From: Ignatzschineria ureiclastica
GTDB taxonomy: Bacteria > Pseudomonadota > Gammaproteobacteria > Cardiobacteriales > Wohlfahrtiimonadaceae
Length of the DNA: 64,000 bases
Direction of reading: 5' to 3'
NCBI RefSeq assembly: GCF_003121845.1
Contig: NZ_QEWQ01000004.1
Location: forward strand, 527,117-591,116
Positions 44,171-54,200 of the stretch are shown one piece after another (positions within the stretch are counted from its first letter, which is position 1; every line of letters begins with the position of its first letter). The notes below the pieces were generated by a model that ran no database searches, was not told the origin of the DNA, and saw only the letters and a list, made by a program, of their open reading frames with translations. The translations under genes and the position numbers were made by a program.

Positions 44171-45202
44171 CTAATCAAACACTAAGAAAAGACTTGCAGT
44201 ACCAAGATAGATAAAGACACCGGCAATATCACAAATGGAAGTAATTAACGGCGTACTTGCAGTTGCAGGATCAAGTTTAAAGAGACGGAAGATAAAGGGT
44301 AAAATGGCACCCAATAGACTTCCGAACATAACAACTACGACCATGGCAATGGCAACAATCATCGCTGTTTCTGCACCAACATTATAAGCATTTCCTCGAT
44401 AATAACCGATTAAAGAGATCGCTACCGCCATCGTTAAACCTAGCGCAAAAGAGACTAATGCCTCTTTACTAATCACCTTAAACCAATCTTTGACCGTCAC
44501 ATCCCCGACTGCCATAGCCCGAATCACAAGCGTTGTCGATTGCGATCCTGCATTCCCACCACTTGCAATTAAAAGCGGTAAGAAGAAGACAATATGCAGA
44601 TACTTCCCTAAAAGATCTTCATAACTCGCAATTCCGGCACCCGATAAAAGATTCACAAACACAAGAATGACGAGCCAGCCAATGCGTTTTTTATAAAGCC
44701 AACCAAAAGAGGATTCTAATAATCCCTTATCCTCTTCATCGTCATCTACCGAGATGGAAGCCATTTTATGAATATCTTCTGTGGCTTCTTGTTGCATAAC
44801 ATCCATCATCTCATCCACATGTAATACACCAATCATTCGGCCATTACTATCAACCACAGGAAGTGTGACAAGATCACAATCTTGGAAAATTTTCGCTGCT
44901 TGCTCTTGGTCTAATTCATAATCAAGACGTAAGGTTGCCGGTGACATAATATCCTGCAAAACCTGATCTTCCTCTGCCCCTAATAATTGACGCAAAGAGA
45001 GGACTCCCACTAGGACACCCAATGGGTCAATCACATAACTATAATGAATGTTGGCCTTACCATGCACATTCTTCCTCAGATATTTGAAAGTTTCTCCTAC
45101 GGTATAGCTCTCTGGAACGCAGATAAAATCAAAGTCCATCAAAGAACCAACGGTTTCTTCGGCAAAGTGTTGTGGGCGTTTTGCTGCATGTTGTGGCGCC
45201 AT
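44171..45202 (-). CDS. MgtE-type magnesium transporter lacking the N-terminal domain
   Basis: 343 aa. Two CBS domains (about residues 20-150; ending LPVVDSNGRMIGVLHVDEMMDVM) are followed by the connecting helix and five transmembrane helices with the Mg2+ pore motif GGNAGSQSTTLVIRA. Canonical MgtE is about 450 aa, with an N-terminal helical domain that closes the channel at high Mg2+; that domain is missing, because the protein begins HFAEETVGSLMDFDFICVPESYTV. AGGAG lies seven bases before the chosen ATG; an ATG six bases earlier is too close. Upstream bases show no recognisable Mg2+ riboswitch. CBS gating may act alone. Confidence 0.88.
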   Translation of the reverse strand: MAPQHAAKRPQHFAEETVGSLMDFDFICVPESYTVGETFKYLRKNVHGKANIHYSYVIDPLGVLVGVLSLRQLLGAEEDQVLQDIMSPATLRLDYELDQEQAAKIFQDCDLVTLPVVDSNGRMIGVLHVDEMMDVMQQEATEDIHKMASISVDDDEEDKGLLESSFGWLYKKRIGWLVILVFVNLLSGAGIASYEDLLGKYLHIVFFLPLLIASGGNAGSQSTTLVIRAMAVGDVTVKDWFKVISKEALVSFALGLTMAVAISLIGYYRGNAYNVGAETAMIVAIAMVVVVMFGSLLGAILPFIFRLFKLDPATASTPLITSICDIAGVFIYLGTASLFLVFD

Positions 45203-45553
45203 AAACATACTCCTGTAAGTAATTGTGACCGAAAAACGAGGTGAGAAACGTCTGTCTCTAAATTAGCTCGTATCTAAGCTATAATAGTTATAATCGGTTG
45301 AAATAACATCAGACGAAAATCGTAGCAGGGACATCTAGACTGATCTTAATAATCCCTATTTAAAGCATCCTAGCCAACTTAAATCATCGCAATAGTGCTA
45401 AATCTAGCGAAAAAGAATCATAGGAATGATCAGGTTTGAAAGGTCGACATTGTAGCTTTTATTACCAATAAATTCAATATTACCCTTTTTACCAATAAAA
45501 AGGGCTATAAAGCTAGTTATAAAGATAACAACAATAGTAGCGACAAAGATAAC

Positions 45554-45730
45554 TATAGTAAGATCGGTTCAAAATAAACTCTTTTAAATGCCGGCACATC
45601 AACGGTTCAAGTCGAGAAAGCTTTTCTCTATCCGGCAATCTTGCAAGTATTGTTTAATGCGATTTGATGTTCGTTTAAAGCCCCATACTAGCTACATAAA
45701 AAACATTTTTCTTAAACCCAATTTACTATA
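45554..45730 (-). repeat. MITE-like repeat copy F (long form, best preserved)
   Basis: 177 bp with the cleanest ends: TATAGTAAGATCGGTTCAAA at the left and CTTAAACCCAATTTACTATA at the right, matching at 15 of 20 positions as inverted repeats. It lies between the convergently placed 5'-nucleotidase terminator and the mgtE upstream region. No gene lies between 45203 and 45915. Confidence 0.9.
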
Positions 45731-45774
45731 TCTATCATACTGTTAGTGATATGAAATTGATATGAAATAATAAA

Positions 45775-45809
45775 AAAGGGATTGTATTCTTTTCCTCTAC
45801 AATCCCTTT
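45775..45809 (-). terminator. Terminator of the 5'-nucleotidase gene
   Basis: AAAGGGATTGTA (45775-45786) and TACAATCCCTTT (45798-45809) form a perfect 12-bp stem, followed on the minus strand by TTTATTATTTC, about 105 bases past the stop. Confidence 0.85.
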
Positions 45810-45915
45810 CTCCCTCAATGAGATAATGCCTCAATGAGATAATTTATCTCACCATTTACTCATAACGATGTAGCATTAATGCTCTACAAAATTAAAGTCA
45901 CTAGTTCATCATGGA

Positions 45916-47550
45916 CTACTCTACAAGGATTAATCTAGGCGCTTCCATCTGAAATTGAAATTCACCCTGCTCATTCATCAATTCTGTTTTGACATAATCA
46001 ATCAAAATATCCACCATTAAACCTTGAAGTAATAATTGTGGCTTCCCTTTAAACATCTCATAACCATCTCCACCAATGGCCATAAAATCATTGGTTGCTA
46101 AACGGTAGTTCGCATTAAGATCAAGCGGCTTTCCTTGAATCATGACATTGGTAACATGCGCTTTTTCAGATTGATCCCCATTAGGTGCAATAAGCTGATA
46201 AGTTAAACCTGCCACTTGTGGGAATTTACCAGCAACAGCAGGATAGGCATCCACACCATGATTTAAGGCATCCAGAATATCTTGACCATTCACCTCAATA
46301 ACAGTCACTAAACCGCCAAATGGCAATACCGTTAAGAAATCACCATAAGTCACCTTACCCGCCGGAATAGAGGCTCGAATCCCCCCGCCGTTAGTCAATG
46401 CAATATCGGCATCTGTTGCCCAAAGCATTGAGTCTGCTAATAACTGCCCCAAGTCTGTCTCTTTACCCCGAACATTTTCCCGTTCGCCATTCAGATCATT
46501 GAGTAATGTGCCTACCTCAACTGCAGTCACACGCGCATTCTCTTGATTAATAGCTTCAATTGCATTACTAATCTCCTCATCTATCGGATACTGCATTGCA
46601 TGGATAAAATCAATGGTTTCAGCTGTAATATCTACTAATTGATGATTATTAAACGTCAATGTCACAAGTCCAATATTTTCGAGATAATTCCCTGTCGATG
46701 CAATCATTGTATTTTTATAACGTTTCCCCTCCGGTAGCAGCGTATGGCTATGACCATCAATTAAAAGATCGATATCCGCCACCTGATCAAGCACTGAATA
46801 AGAGGTAATTTCTGATTCATCATCCATTCCTAAATGACTCAAGACAATGATGGCATCAACACCTTGTGCCTTTAATGCTTCAACTTCTTTTGCAGCAATC
46901 ATCGCAGGATTAGCAAAATCTAAACCTTCGGTATTTTTAGGGGATGATTTGACCTTAGTTTCCGGCGTAGCCAAACCGATTACCCCAATTTTTAAACCAT
47001 TGACTTCTAAAATCGTGCTACTTTCAAATACCGGTTGTTGATTCTCACTATTAAGGACATTCGCCGCTAATACGGGGAATTGTGCTTCTGCAATAGCGGC
47101 TTTTAAGTCCTCTTGCCCATAATTGAACTCATGATTGCCAAGTGTCATCGCATCTAAACCTATCTCATTTAAGAGACGGATCACACTCTGCCCCTTCGAT
47201 AAAGTGGCAAAATTGGTTCCATGAATAGTATCACCGGCATCCAAAATTAATACTTGCTCAGGATAACGCTCCTTAAAAGTATTAATCGCCCCTTTGTAAC
47301 GAGCATAACCTATTAATCCTTTATCGAGGGGTTTTCCATCTTTACCAGGAACGTCATCACCAATCACCCGCGCATGTGTATCATTAGTATGTAAAATATA
47401 CACTTTTTGAATATGATCTTGTGTTTCTTCAGCAAAAGAGGCCACAGGAATCAACATCACAATCAATAATAACCATAATATTGTCTTTAGCAATATTGCT
47501 TGCTTCGATACCGAACGTCGGGCACGTCCCATATTGATAAGAGGTAACAT
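45916..47550 (-). CDS. Periplasmic 5'-nucleotidase / UDP-sugar hydrolase family protein
   Basis: 544 aa. A signal peptide (ILLKTILWLLLIVMLIPVASFAEE) directs export. The metallophosphatase domain has VYILHTNDTHAR, LDAGDTIHGTNFATLSKGQ, LGNHEFNYG, VLSHLG and DGHSHT, the dinuclear metal ligands of UshA-like enzymes. The C-terminal 5'-nucleotidase domain holds the substrate-stacking region (LTNGGGIRASIPAG and AIGGDGYEMF). It salvages extracellular nucleotides. No Pho box was seen in front. The ATG at 47550 has AGGAG six bases upstream, while further in-frame starts up to 47568 lie in or before that ribosome binding site. Confidence 0.9.
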   Translation of the reverse strand: MLPLINMGRARRSVSKQAILLKTILWLLLIVMLIPVASFAEETQDHIQKVYILHTNDTHARVIGDDVPGKDGKPLDKGLIGYARYKGAINTFKERYPEQVLILDAGDTIHGTNFATLSKGQSVIRLLNEIGLDAMTLGNHEFNYGQEDLKAAIAEAQFPVLAANVLNSENQQPVFESSTILEVNGLKIGVIGLATPETKVKSSPKNTEGLDFANPAMIAAKEVEALKAQGVDAIIVLSHLGMDDESEITSYSVLDQVADIDLLIDGHSHTLLPEGKRYKNTMIASTGNYLENIGLVTLTFNNHQLVDITAETIDFIHAMQYPIDEEISNAIEAINQENARVTAVEVGTLLNDLNGERENVRGKETDLGQLLADSMLWATDADIALTNGGGIRASIPAGKVTYGDFLTVLPFGGLVTVIEVNGQDILDALNHGVDAYPAVAGKFPQVAGLTYQLIAPNGDQSEKAHVTNVMIQGKPLDLNANYRLATNDFMAIGGDGYEMFKGKPQLLLQGLMVDILIDYVKTELMNEQGEFQFQMEAPRLILVE

Positions 47551-47947
47551 CATCCACTCCTTTTGCATACTCTAAATAGGCATTAAAACTTGAATAATAT
47601 CGATCATATTAATAATCATCTAAATATAATTTGACTCTCAATATAGCCCAAATTCAACAAATAACAATATAAATAACGATACAAATAACGACACAATGAA
47701 AATTTGAACAACAAAAAATTAAAAGATATTTAAACAAAAATTTAAAAAGGATTAAAATAATCTCAAAAAACAAGGCATTAATTAAAATTTAATAAAGACT
47801 TTAATAAAGACTTTAATAAAGAGTTAATATCCTGTATTCCTTTACATAAAAAGATAATACTATTCCTGAGAATCATGAAATTGAGATGCACAATTCTTCT
47901 CATTTACGGTATGATTGCACTATCTGAAATTCAAATAATAAGATCTC
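47551..47947. other. AT-rich divergent region upstream of trkA
   Basis: Nearly 400 bases with strong A/T bias and short direct repeats of AAATAACGA and TTTAATAAAGAC. It holds both divergent promoters but no gene. Confidence 0.4.
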
Positions 47948-49327
47948 ATGAAAATTCTAATATTAGGTGCTGGCCAAGTTGGCTCAACAGTGGCCCACGT
48001 CTTATCGAAAGAGGCGCAAAATGATATCACTATTATTGATAATCAATATGCGCCACTTGCTGCACTCAAAGAACGTTACGATATTCGCACTATCCGTGGT
48101 AATGCGGCATCACCGATCCTGCTTAAAGAAGCGGGAGCGGAGAGTATGGATGTTTTGATTGCAGTGACCTCAAGTGATGAGGTCAATATTGTCGCCTCAC
48201 AAATTGCGCATACGGTTTTTGGCATCAAACTTAAAGTTGCCCGTGTTCGCTCACAAGATTATTTACGTGCAGGTGATCTCTTTGGCAATAAACTTGACTC
48301 CACATTCCATATCGATGTGGTCATTAGCCCCGAAACACTCATCACCAACTATATTAAAAATATCATCGAACTTCCTGGCGCTCTCGATGTACTTCGCTTT
48401 GCGAAAGGGGAAGCTTTAATTGTCTCAATGGGGGTTGAGAAAGATTCACAGCTTTTTGGCCGTCGCTTTTCCAAAATTAAACGCCGAACACGCCACCTCA
48501 ATATCAACTATGTGGCTATCTATCGCGAGGGATGCGAGTTTATTCCCGAAGAAGATACTGTTTTAGAGGAGGATGATGAAGTCTATTTCCTCTGTGCTCG
48601 TTCTGATGCACGAGAAGTCATTGAACTCTTTCAATCGAAACAACGGATCGCAAAACGCGTTACTATTGCTGGCGGTGGCAATATTGGTGCAGCACTCGCC
48701 GAGGCACTAGAATCATTTGCCCATGTTAAACTTATTGAAGCAAGTGCTGAGCGCGCGAATGCACTCGCCTCTAAACTCAATCGTAGCTTAATTTTACATG
48801 GCGATTGTACTGATGAGACACTTCTCTTTGAGGAGAATATTGAGAATACTGATCTATTCTGTGCCCTGACCAATGATGATCAGACCAATATTATGGCAGC
48901 GATGCTCGCTAAACGATTAGGGGCTAAATTCTCAATGTCACTTATTAATCGATCTTCGTATCTGGAGATGATTGAAGATGAATCAAATATTGACCTAGCA
49001 TTCTCCCCTCAACAAGTGACCTTGAGTACTCTACTCACCTATATTAGAAAAGGAGATATCGTTCAGGTATACTCTTTAAGATCAGGTGAATCAGAAGCGA
49101 TGGAAATTATCGCCCATGGTAATGCAGAGACTTCTAAAATCGTCGGCAAATCCCTAGAGGGTATTCGCTGGCCTGAAGATGTGGTCGTTGCAGGTCTTAT
49201 TCGCCGTGGTAAAGTCATGAAGATTGAACCTTCTATGTTTATAGAACAGAACGATCATCTGATTTTATTTATCACCGATAAAGAGAGTATTCCAGAAGTG
49301 GAAGATCTTTTTGAGCTTAGAAAATAA
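47948..49327 (+). CDS. trkA: Trk potassium uptake system peripheral protein TrkA
   Basis: Cytoplasmic NAD(H)-binding regulator, 459 aa, that gates TrkH/TrkG potassium channels. The sequence is an internal duplication of RCK_N-RCK_C. The first Rossmann motif is LGAGQVGSTVA with the acidic strand end DITIIDN, and the second is AGGGNIGAALA at about 240 with VKLIEAS. No trkH is nearby, and it is not fused or cotranscribed with rsmB/fmt as in E. coli. argG follows after about 95 bases. Confidence 0.95.
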   Translation: MKILILGAGQVGSTVAHVLSKEAQNDITIIDNQYAPLAALKERYDIRTIRGNAASPILLKEAGAESMDVLIAVTSSDEVNIVASQIAHTVFGIKLKVARVRSQDYLRAGDLFGNKLDSTFHIDVVISPETLITNYIKNIIELPGALDVLRFAKGEALIVSMGVEKDSQLFGRRFSKIKRRTRHLNINYVAIYREGCEFIPEEDTVLEEDDEVYFLCARSDAREVIELFQSKQRIAKRVTIAGGGNIGAALAEALESFAHVKLIEASAERANALASKLNRSLILHGDCTDETLLFEENIENTDLFCALTNDDQTNIMAAMLAKRLGAKFSMSLINRSSYLEMIEDESNIDLAFSPQQVTLSTLLTYIRKGDIVQVYSLRSGESEAMEIIAHGNAETSKIVGKSLEGIRWPEDVVVAGLIRRGKVMKIEPSMFIEQNDHLILFITDKESIPEVEDLFELRK

Positions 49328-49424
49328 GCTAACCAATGATTGATTTCAATTAATAAATCAATAATTTACTATAAAATCACTTATCATAAATTATGATCAA
49401 CACCAAAGTCGTTAGGAGACTAGA

Positions 49425-50636
49425 ATGGACAAAATCAATAAAGTCGTGCTCGCCTACTCAGGCGGATTAGATACCTCTGTGATCCTTAAATGGTTACAAG
49501 ATGAATATAACTGTGAAGTGGTCACCTTTACCGCAGATATCGGTCAAGGCGAAGAAGTTGAACCTGCACGTGAAAAGGCAAAAGCATTAGGCGTAAAAGA
49601 GATCTATATCGATGATTTACGTGAAGAATTTGCGCGCGACTTTATTTTCCCAATGTTCCGTGCGAATGCAATCTATGAAGGAGAATATCTTCTTGGAACT
49701 TCCATTGCACGTCCATTAATTGCAAAACGCCTTGTTGAAATCGCCAATGAAACTAATGCTGATGCCATCTCTCATGGCGCAACAGGTAAAGGAAATGACC
49801 AAGTGCGTTTTGAGCTTGGTGCTTATGCCCTTAAACCAGGCATTAAAGTTATCGCACCTTGGCGTGAGTGGGATTTAATGTCTCGTGAAAAACTCCTCGA
49901 TTATGCAGAGAAAAATAACATCCAAATCGATCGTGGTGGTAAAAAATCTCCTTATTCAATGGATGCTAACTTACTTCATATCTCTTATGAAGGTTTAGTA
50001 TTAGAAGATCCTTGGACAGAGCCTGAAGCTGATATGTGGCGTTGGACTGTTTCTCCTGAAGCAGCACCTGATAAACCTACCTATGTTGAATTGACTTATC
50101 GTCATGGGGACATTGTTGCTATTGATGGCGTGGAAACCTCTCCTGCGAATGTGATGGCAAAACTCAATAAACTCGCAGGCGAAAATGGTGTTGGCCGTGT
50201 TGATATCGTTGAAAATCGTTATGTGGGAATGAAAGCTCGCGGTTGCTACGAAACACCTGCAGGTACTGTAATGTTAAAAGCACATCGTGCTATTGAATCT
50301 ATTACACTTGACCGTGAAGTGGCTCATCTTAAAGATGAATTAATGCCCAAATATGCAAGCTTGATCTATAACGGTTATTGGTGGTCTCCTGAGCGTAAAA
50401 TGCTTCAAACAATGATCGATGAATCACAAAAATTCGTGAATGGTGTTGTTCGTGTAAAACTCTACAAAGGCAATGTCATTATTGTTGGCCGTAAATCAGA
50501 TGATTCACTCTTTGATGAAAATATCGCAACCTTCGAAGATGATGGGGGTGCATACGATCAAAAAGATGCAGGTGGCTTTATCAAGTTAAACGCCCTTCGT
50601 TTACGTATTGCAGCGAGTAAAAATAGACATTTTTAA
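49425..50636 (+). CDS. argG: Argininosuccinate synthase
   Basis: ATP-dependent condensation of citrulline and aspartate in arginine biosynthesis, 403 aa, cytoplasmic. The ATP pyrophosphatase P-loop is [48 protein letters not shown] and [14 protein letters not shown] are signature regions. Length and motifs match the type 1 enzyme. argH and other arg genes are not adjacent. A strong terminator follows. Confidence 0.97.
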   Translation: MDKINKVVLAYSGGLDTSVILKWLQDEYNCEVVTFTADIGQGEEVEPAREKAKALGVKEIYIDDLREEFARDFIFPMFRANAIYEGEYLLGTSIARPLIAKRLVEIANETNADAISHGATGKGNDQVRFELGAYALKPGIKVIAPWREWDLMSREKLLDYAEKNNIQIDRGGKKSPYSMDANLLHISYEGLVLEDPWTEPEADMWRWTVSPEAAPDKPTYVELTYRHGDIVAIDGVETSPANVMAKLNKLAGENGVGRVDIVENRYVGMKARGCYETPAGTVMLKAHRAIESITLDREVAHLKDELMPKYASLIYNGYWWSPERKMLQTMIDESQKFVNGVVRVKLYKGNVIIVGRKSDDSLFDENIATFEDDGGAYDQKDAGGFIKLNALRLRIAASKNRHF

Positions 50637-50748
50637 TGATCTTTTAAGGTTTGGTAAAAACTTTTAACTAAAAAAGAATAATTACCTATGCAAATTTAAA
50701 TAATAATTGCTATACTAAAATCCTTAAAATTCTATTCATAATTAAACC

Positions 50749-50782
50749 AAATCCCGCACTATCGAGAGATAATGCGGGATTT
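50749..50782 (+). terminator. Terminator of argG
   Basis: AAATCCCGCA (50749-50758) and TGCGGGATTT (50773-50782) form a perfect 10-bp stem, followed by ATTTATTT. Confidence 0.85.
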
Positions 50783-50798
50783 ATTTATTTCGTCGTTT

Positions 50799-50974
50799 TA
50801 TAGTCAATTTGGTTTAAGAAAAATGATTTTTTATGTAGCGAGTGTGAAGCTTTAAAAGAATATCAAACCGTACTAAACAACACTTGCAAGATGCCGGATA
50901 GAATAGCTTCCTTGTCTCTTACAGCCGATTCGCCGGCATTTAAATAATGCTTTTTTTGAACCGATCTTACTATA
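50799..50974 (+). repeat. MITE-like repeat copy G (long form)
   Basis: 176 bp with TATAGTCAATTTGGTTTAAG at the left and TTGAACCGATCTTACTATA at the right. It is immediately followed by a partial second copy in the same orientation. Confidence 0.88.
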
Positions 50975-50984
50975 AAAAACATAA

Positions 50985-51091
50985 GATCTTACTAAACAAT
51001 ATTTTCAAGATGCCAAATAGAACGACTTACTCGCCTCTATCAGCCGATGCATCGGCATTTAAATGAGCTTATTTTGAACCGATCTTACTAT
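50985..51091 (+). repeat. MITE-like repeat copy G2 (5'-truncated tandem copy)
   Basis: Same orientation as copy G, beginning at the internal TCTTACTAAACAATATTTTCAAG block and ending GAACCGATCTTACTAT. The left half is absent. It has more changes than copy G, so it is probably older. Confidence 0.8.
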
Positions 51092-51132
51092 CATTAACGA
51101 CCTAACCTCGCTACCTAACTCCTCAACACTAA

Positions 51133-51158
51133 AAAGCCCCTTCTGACGAAGAGGCTTT
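51133..51158 (-). terminator. Terminator of the large oxidoreductase gene
   Basis: AAAGCC-CTTC pairs with GAAG-GGCTTT around TGAC, with one mismatch. The minus strand continues TTAGTG after a T run. It lies about 50 bases beyond the stop codon. Confidence 0.75.
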
Positions 51159-51209
51159 CAACAGTTTAAACTTTATATAACGTCAATTTATACAGCATTA
51201 AGGAATAAA

Positions 51210-54200
51210 CTATGATTCTTGTTGTTTCGACTTCTCTGCTAATACATAGCTAAGCCAATGAGAAGAGATAATATCAGGGAGACGATTTTGACTCGTTCTT
51301 GCAGTCAAGTTATCGAGATCCACATTTTTAAGGGGTTGATCTTGTTGTGAACAGGTAAATACAGCTTGAGTGCGCTCTTTCGTCACAGGATCAATCTGCC
51401 ACTGCAGACATTGCCCGCAAACCCCTTTCATCATACATTGCATAGGGCTACCGATAGTACCGGTAATATGTAGATCCTCTTTGAAACGATCATAGAGAGA
51501 TCCACCTTCAGAGAGCTCTTTTTGGAAGCCTTTTAACATTCCTGTTGAGCCCATTGCCATTAAACGATCAACAGCTTTCATCTCGACAATACCTTGATCA
51601 TCGAGTTCTTTAATCAGTTTAATGACATCCCACTCGACAACTGAATGATCTTGAGGTCTTCTTGCTTCAATCGGCTCACCTTTACCTACAGCCCAGATAA
51701 TTTGATCTGCGCCCTCCTCTAAGGCATCCATTTGATCCACATCGTCTTTTGACCCCATTGCCGCAAGGTAAATGACCTTATTGCCAGCATTACGAAGTGC
51801 AGATCCAATATCAAGCATAACAGCAGCGCCCCATTTACCTGCAACCACCAAGATTGTTTTACCTGATGGAAGGTCTGTTGGTGCGCCTGTAGGACCCGCT
51901 AGGATAACTTGATCACCTGGTTTTAAAGAGGGAATTAATCGTTGCCCTGTACCCCATTGGAATACTAAAAGGCGAATCGCATCCTCTGTAGATCCTGTCC
52001 CTGAAACAGTTAAAAGTGGGATTTGTAAACGCGTACCGGCAACAATCTCACTGCCGGTTTCAAAGGTCTGCATTCTAAAGAATTGACCTGGTTTGAAGTT
52101 TTTAGCTGCCATCGGCGCTTTAACCCATACTTCACAAACGGTTGGATTACTACTATCTATCGATTCAATAGTCGCGACTAATCCCTCATTCATTGTCGTA
52201 GCTAATGATTCATTACCTAAAGTGTTCTCCGGCAATCTTGCTAATGCTTCCATCACAAATTTCGAGGTCTTTTTCGCACTTGCAATCGCTTTAACCACAT
52301 TTCCGTTAAAAACAGGATGAGTATCTCCGATATAAGAGACACGTTTCTCACCCCGTCTAAAAGAGGTAAAGGGCGCAAATGCCTCTTTATTATTCGTCCC
52401 CCACTCAAAAGGTACTAAATTTCCTTCTAAATCATATCCTTGGAAATGATGCTTCTCTTCAATTTCAAGAGAGCCTGGATACTCTGTGCCATAAATAGTA
52501 TTCGGTGATGTCCCTGCCGCCACTAAGACCGCTCGTGCCGGAACTGTTACTTCCGTCTCTCCTGATTTCATAAAGCGAATGGCTTTCACATGGCCATATT
52601 GATCAAGTTCTACCCCTAGAGGATTGAGCTCCTCACCGAAATGAATACCCTCTTCAAAGGCTTTCGTAATCTCTTCATGATTCAGCGTATAAGCGGGTGA
52701 TTCCTGCATCTTCCGGCGATAGGCCACCATAACACCGCCCCATTTTGCTAGAAGTGGATTGAAATCAGGTGCTTCACCGGCTTCTGCTGCACGAGTTCTC
52801 TCGGCGCGCACTTCTCGACCATGGGTTAAAAATTCCGTTAAAGTCTCATTATCTTCCGGCGATAGATTCTCCCGAACTTTCTCTTCCCCTAAGATCTCAA
52901 CGCGATGAAGGGCTTTTTCTACCTGCTTAATATAGTAAGCCTGTACTTCTGTTGCGGTATCAATTGCAGTTAATCCGCCACCAATCACAACGGCTGGCAA
53001 TCTTACTTGAAGATTCGCAATGGAGCTATCTTTTGCGGCACCTGTTAACTGCATCGCCATTAAAAAGTCTGAGGCTTGCTTCATCCCTTTTGCTAAGGAA
53101 TTTTCAATTTTAAGAACACGAGGTAAACCTGCGCCTACAGCTAATGAAACATGATCAAACCCTAAGTCAAAAGCATCATCGAGTGTTAAAGTCCCACCTA
53201 GACGGACACCGCCATAGATATCGACATTTTCTCGGCGTGCTAAGGTCAAATAGATCAATTTAAGGAAGTTTTTGTCCCAACGAACGGTAATTCCATATTC
53301 TGCAACACCGCCAAACCCTGCTAATATCCGATCACCAAGATTCTCTTCTAACTCCGCCCAAGATTTTATCGGCGCAGTGAGTAATTCTTGGGGTAATGGC
53401 TCAATTTTAAGACCATCAATTCCCACAACATAACAACCTTGTTGCGATAGATAATGCGCCATCGTAAAGCCCGCGGGTCCCATTCCTGCCACTAATACTT
53501 TCCGATTATTCTCTTTTGCAGGGAGATAATCTGTTGGTTTAAGAGGATTCCAACGCGCAAGCAGATTATAGATCTCAACACCATAAGGTAGATCTAGAAC
53601 TGTTGAGAGTACGCTGGTCTCAATTTGAGGGATATTAACCGGCTCTTGACGCTGATAAATACAGGATTTCATACAATCATTACAGATCCGATGGCCCGTT
53701 GCCGGCACCATAGGATTTTCAACCATAGTAATTGCTAAAGAGCCAATTGAGAGCCCTTCTTTTTCAAGGCGCTGCATCTCTGAGATCATCTCATCAAGCG
53801 GGCAACCCGTCAGTGCTGCACCAAAAGGATTTTTACGGAAACCTTGGGCTGGATCCCCTTTTTTCACAGGGAAACCAGTACTACAAAAATCCCCATCATG
53901 ATCATGACAATACTTGCAATATTCAATTTCACTAGCCACTTCATAACGATTCATGCGTTGATCTGTAAGCGCAAAACCATCCCGTTTACGAAGAGAATGC
54001 GTCCCTACTTTCACTGGAATCCCTTGGAACGTCTCTTCTTTAGTAGAGACAAGATGATCATAATCTAAACGCGCGGGGAATTTAAAAGTCATCCAATCCG
54101 CAACGCGTTCCGCACCGACAGGATCAGATTCCGCTAAAGAACCCCATTGATAGAGCGCTTCAATCTCTGAAGCATTTTTTTCTGCATCAAGGGAGAGCGC

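Noticed and set aside
45209-45340. Mg2+ (ykoK or mgtA type) riboswitch upstream of mgtE
   Set aside because: No recognisable conserved core or stem arrangement was seen.
47569-47650. Pho box in front of the 5'-nucleotidase gene
   Set aside because: No pair of TGTCA-type half-sites 11 bp apart is present.
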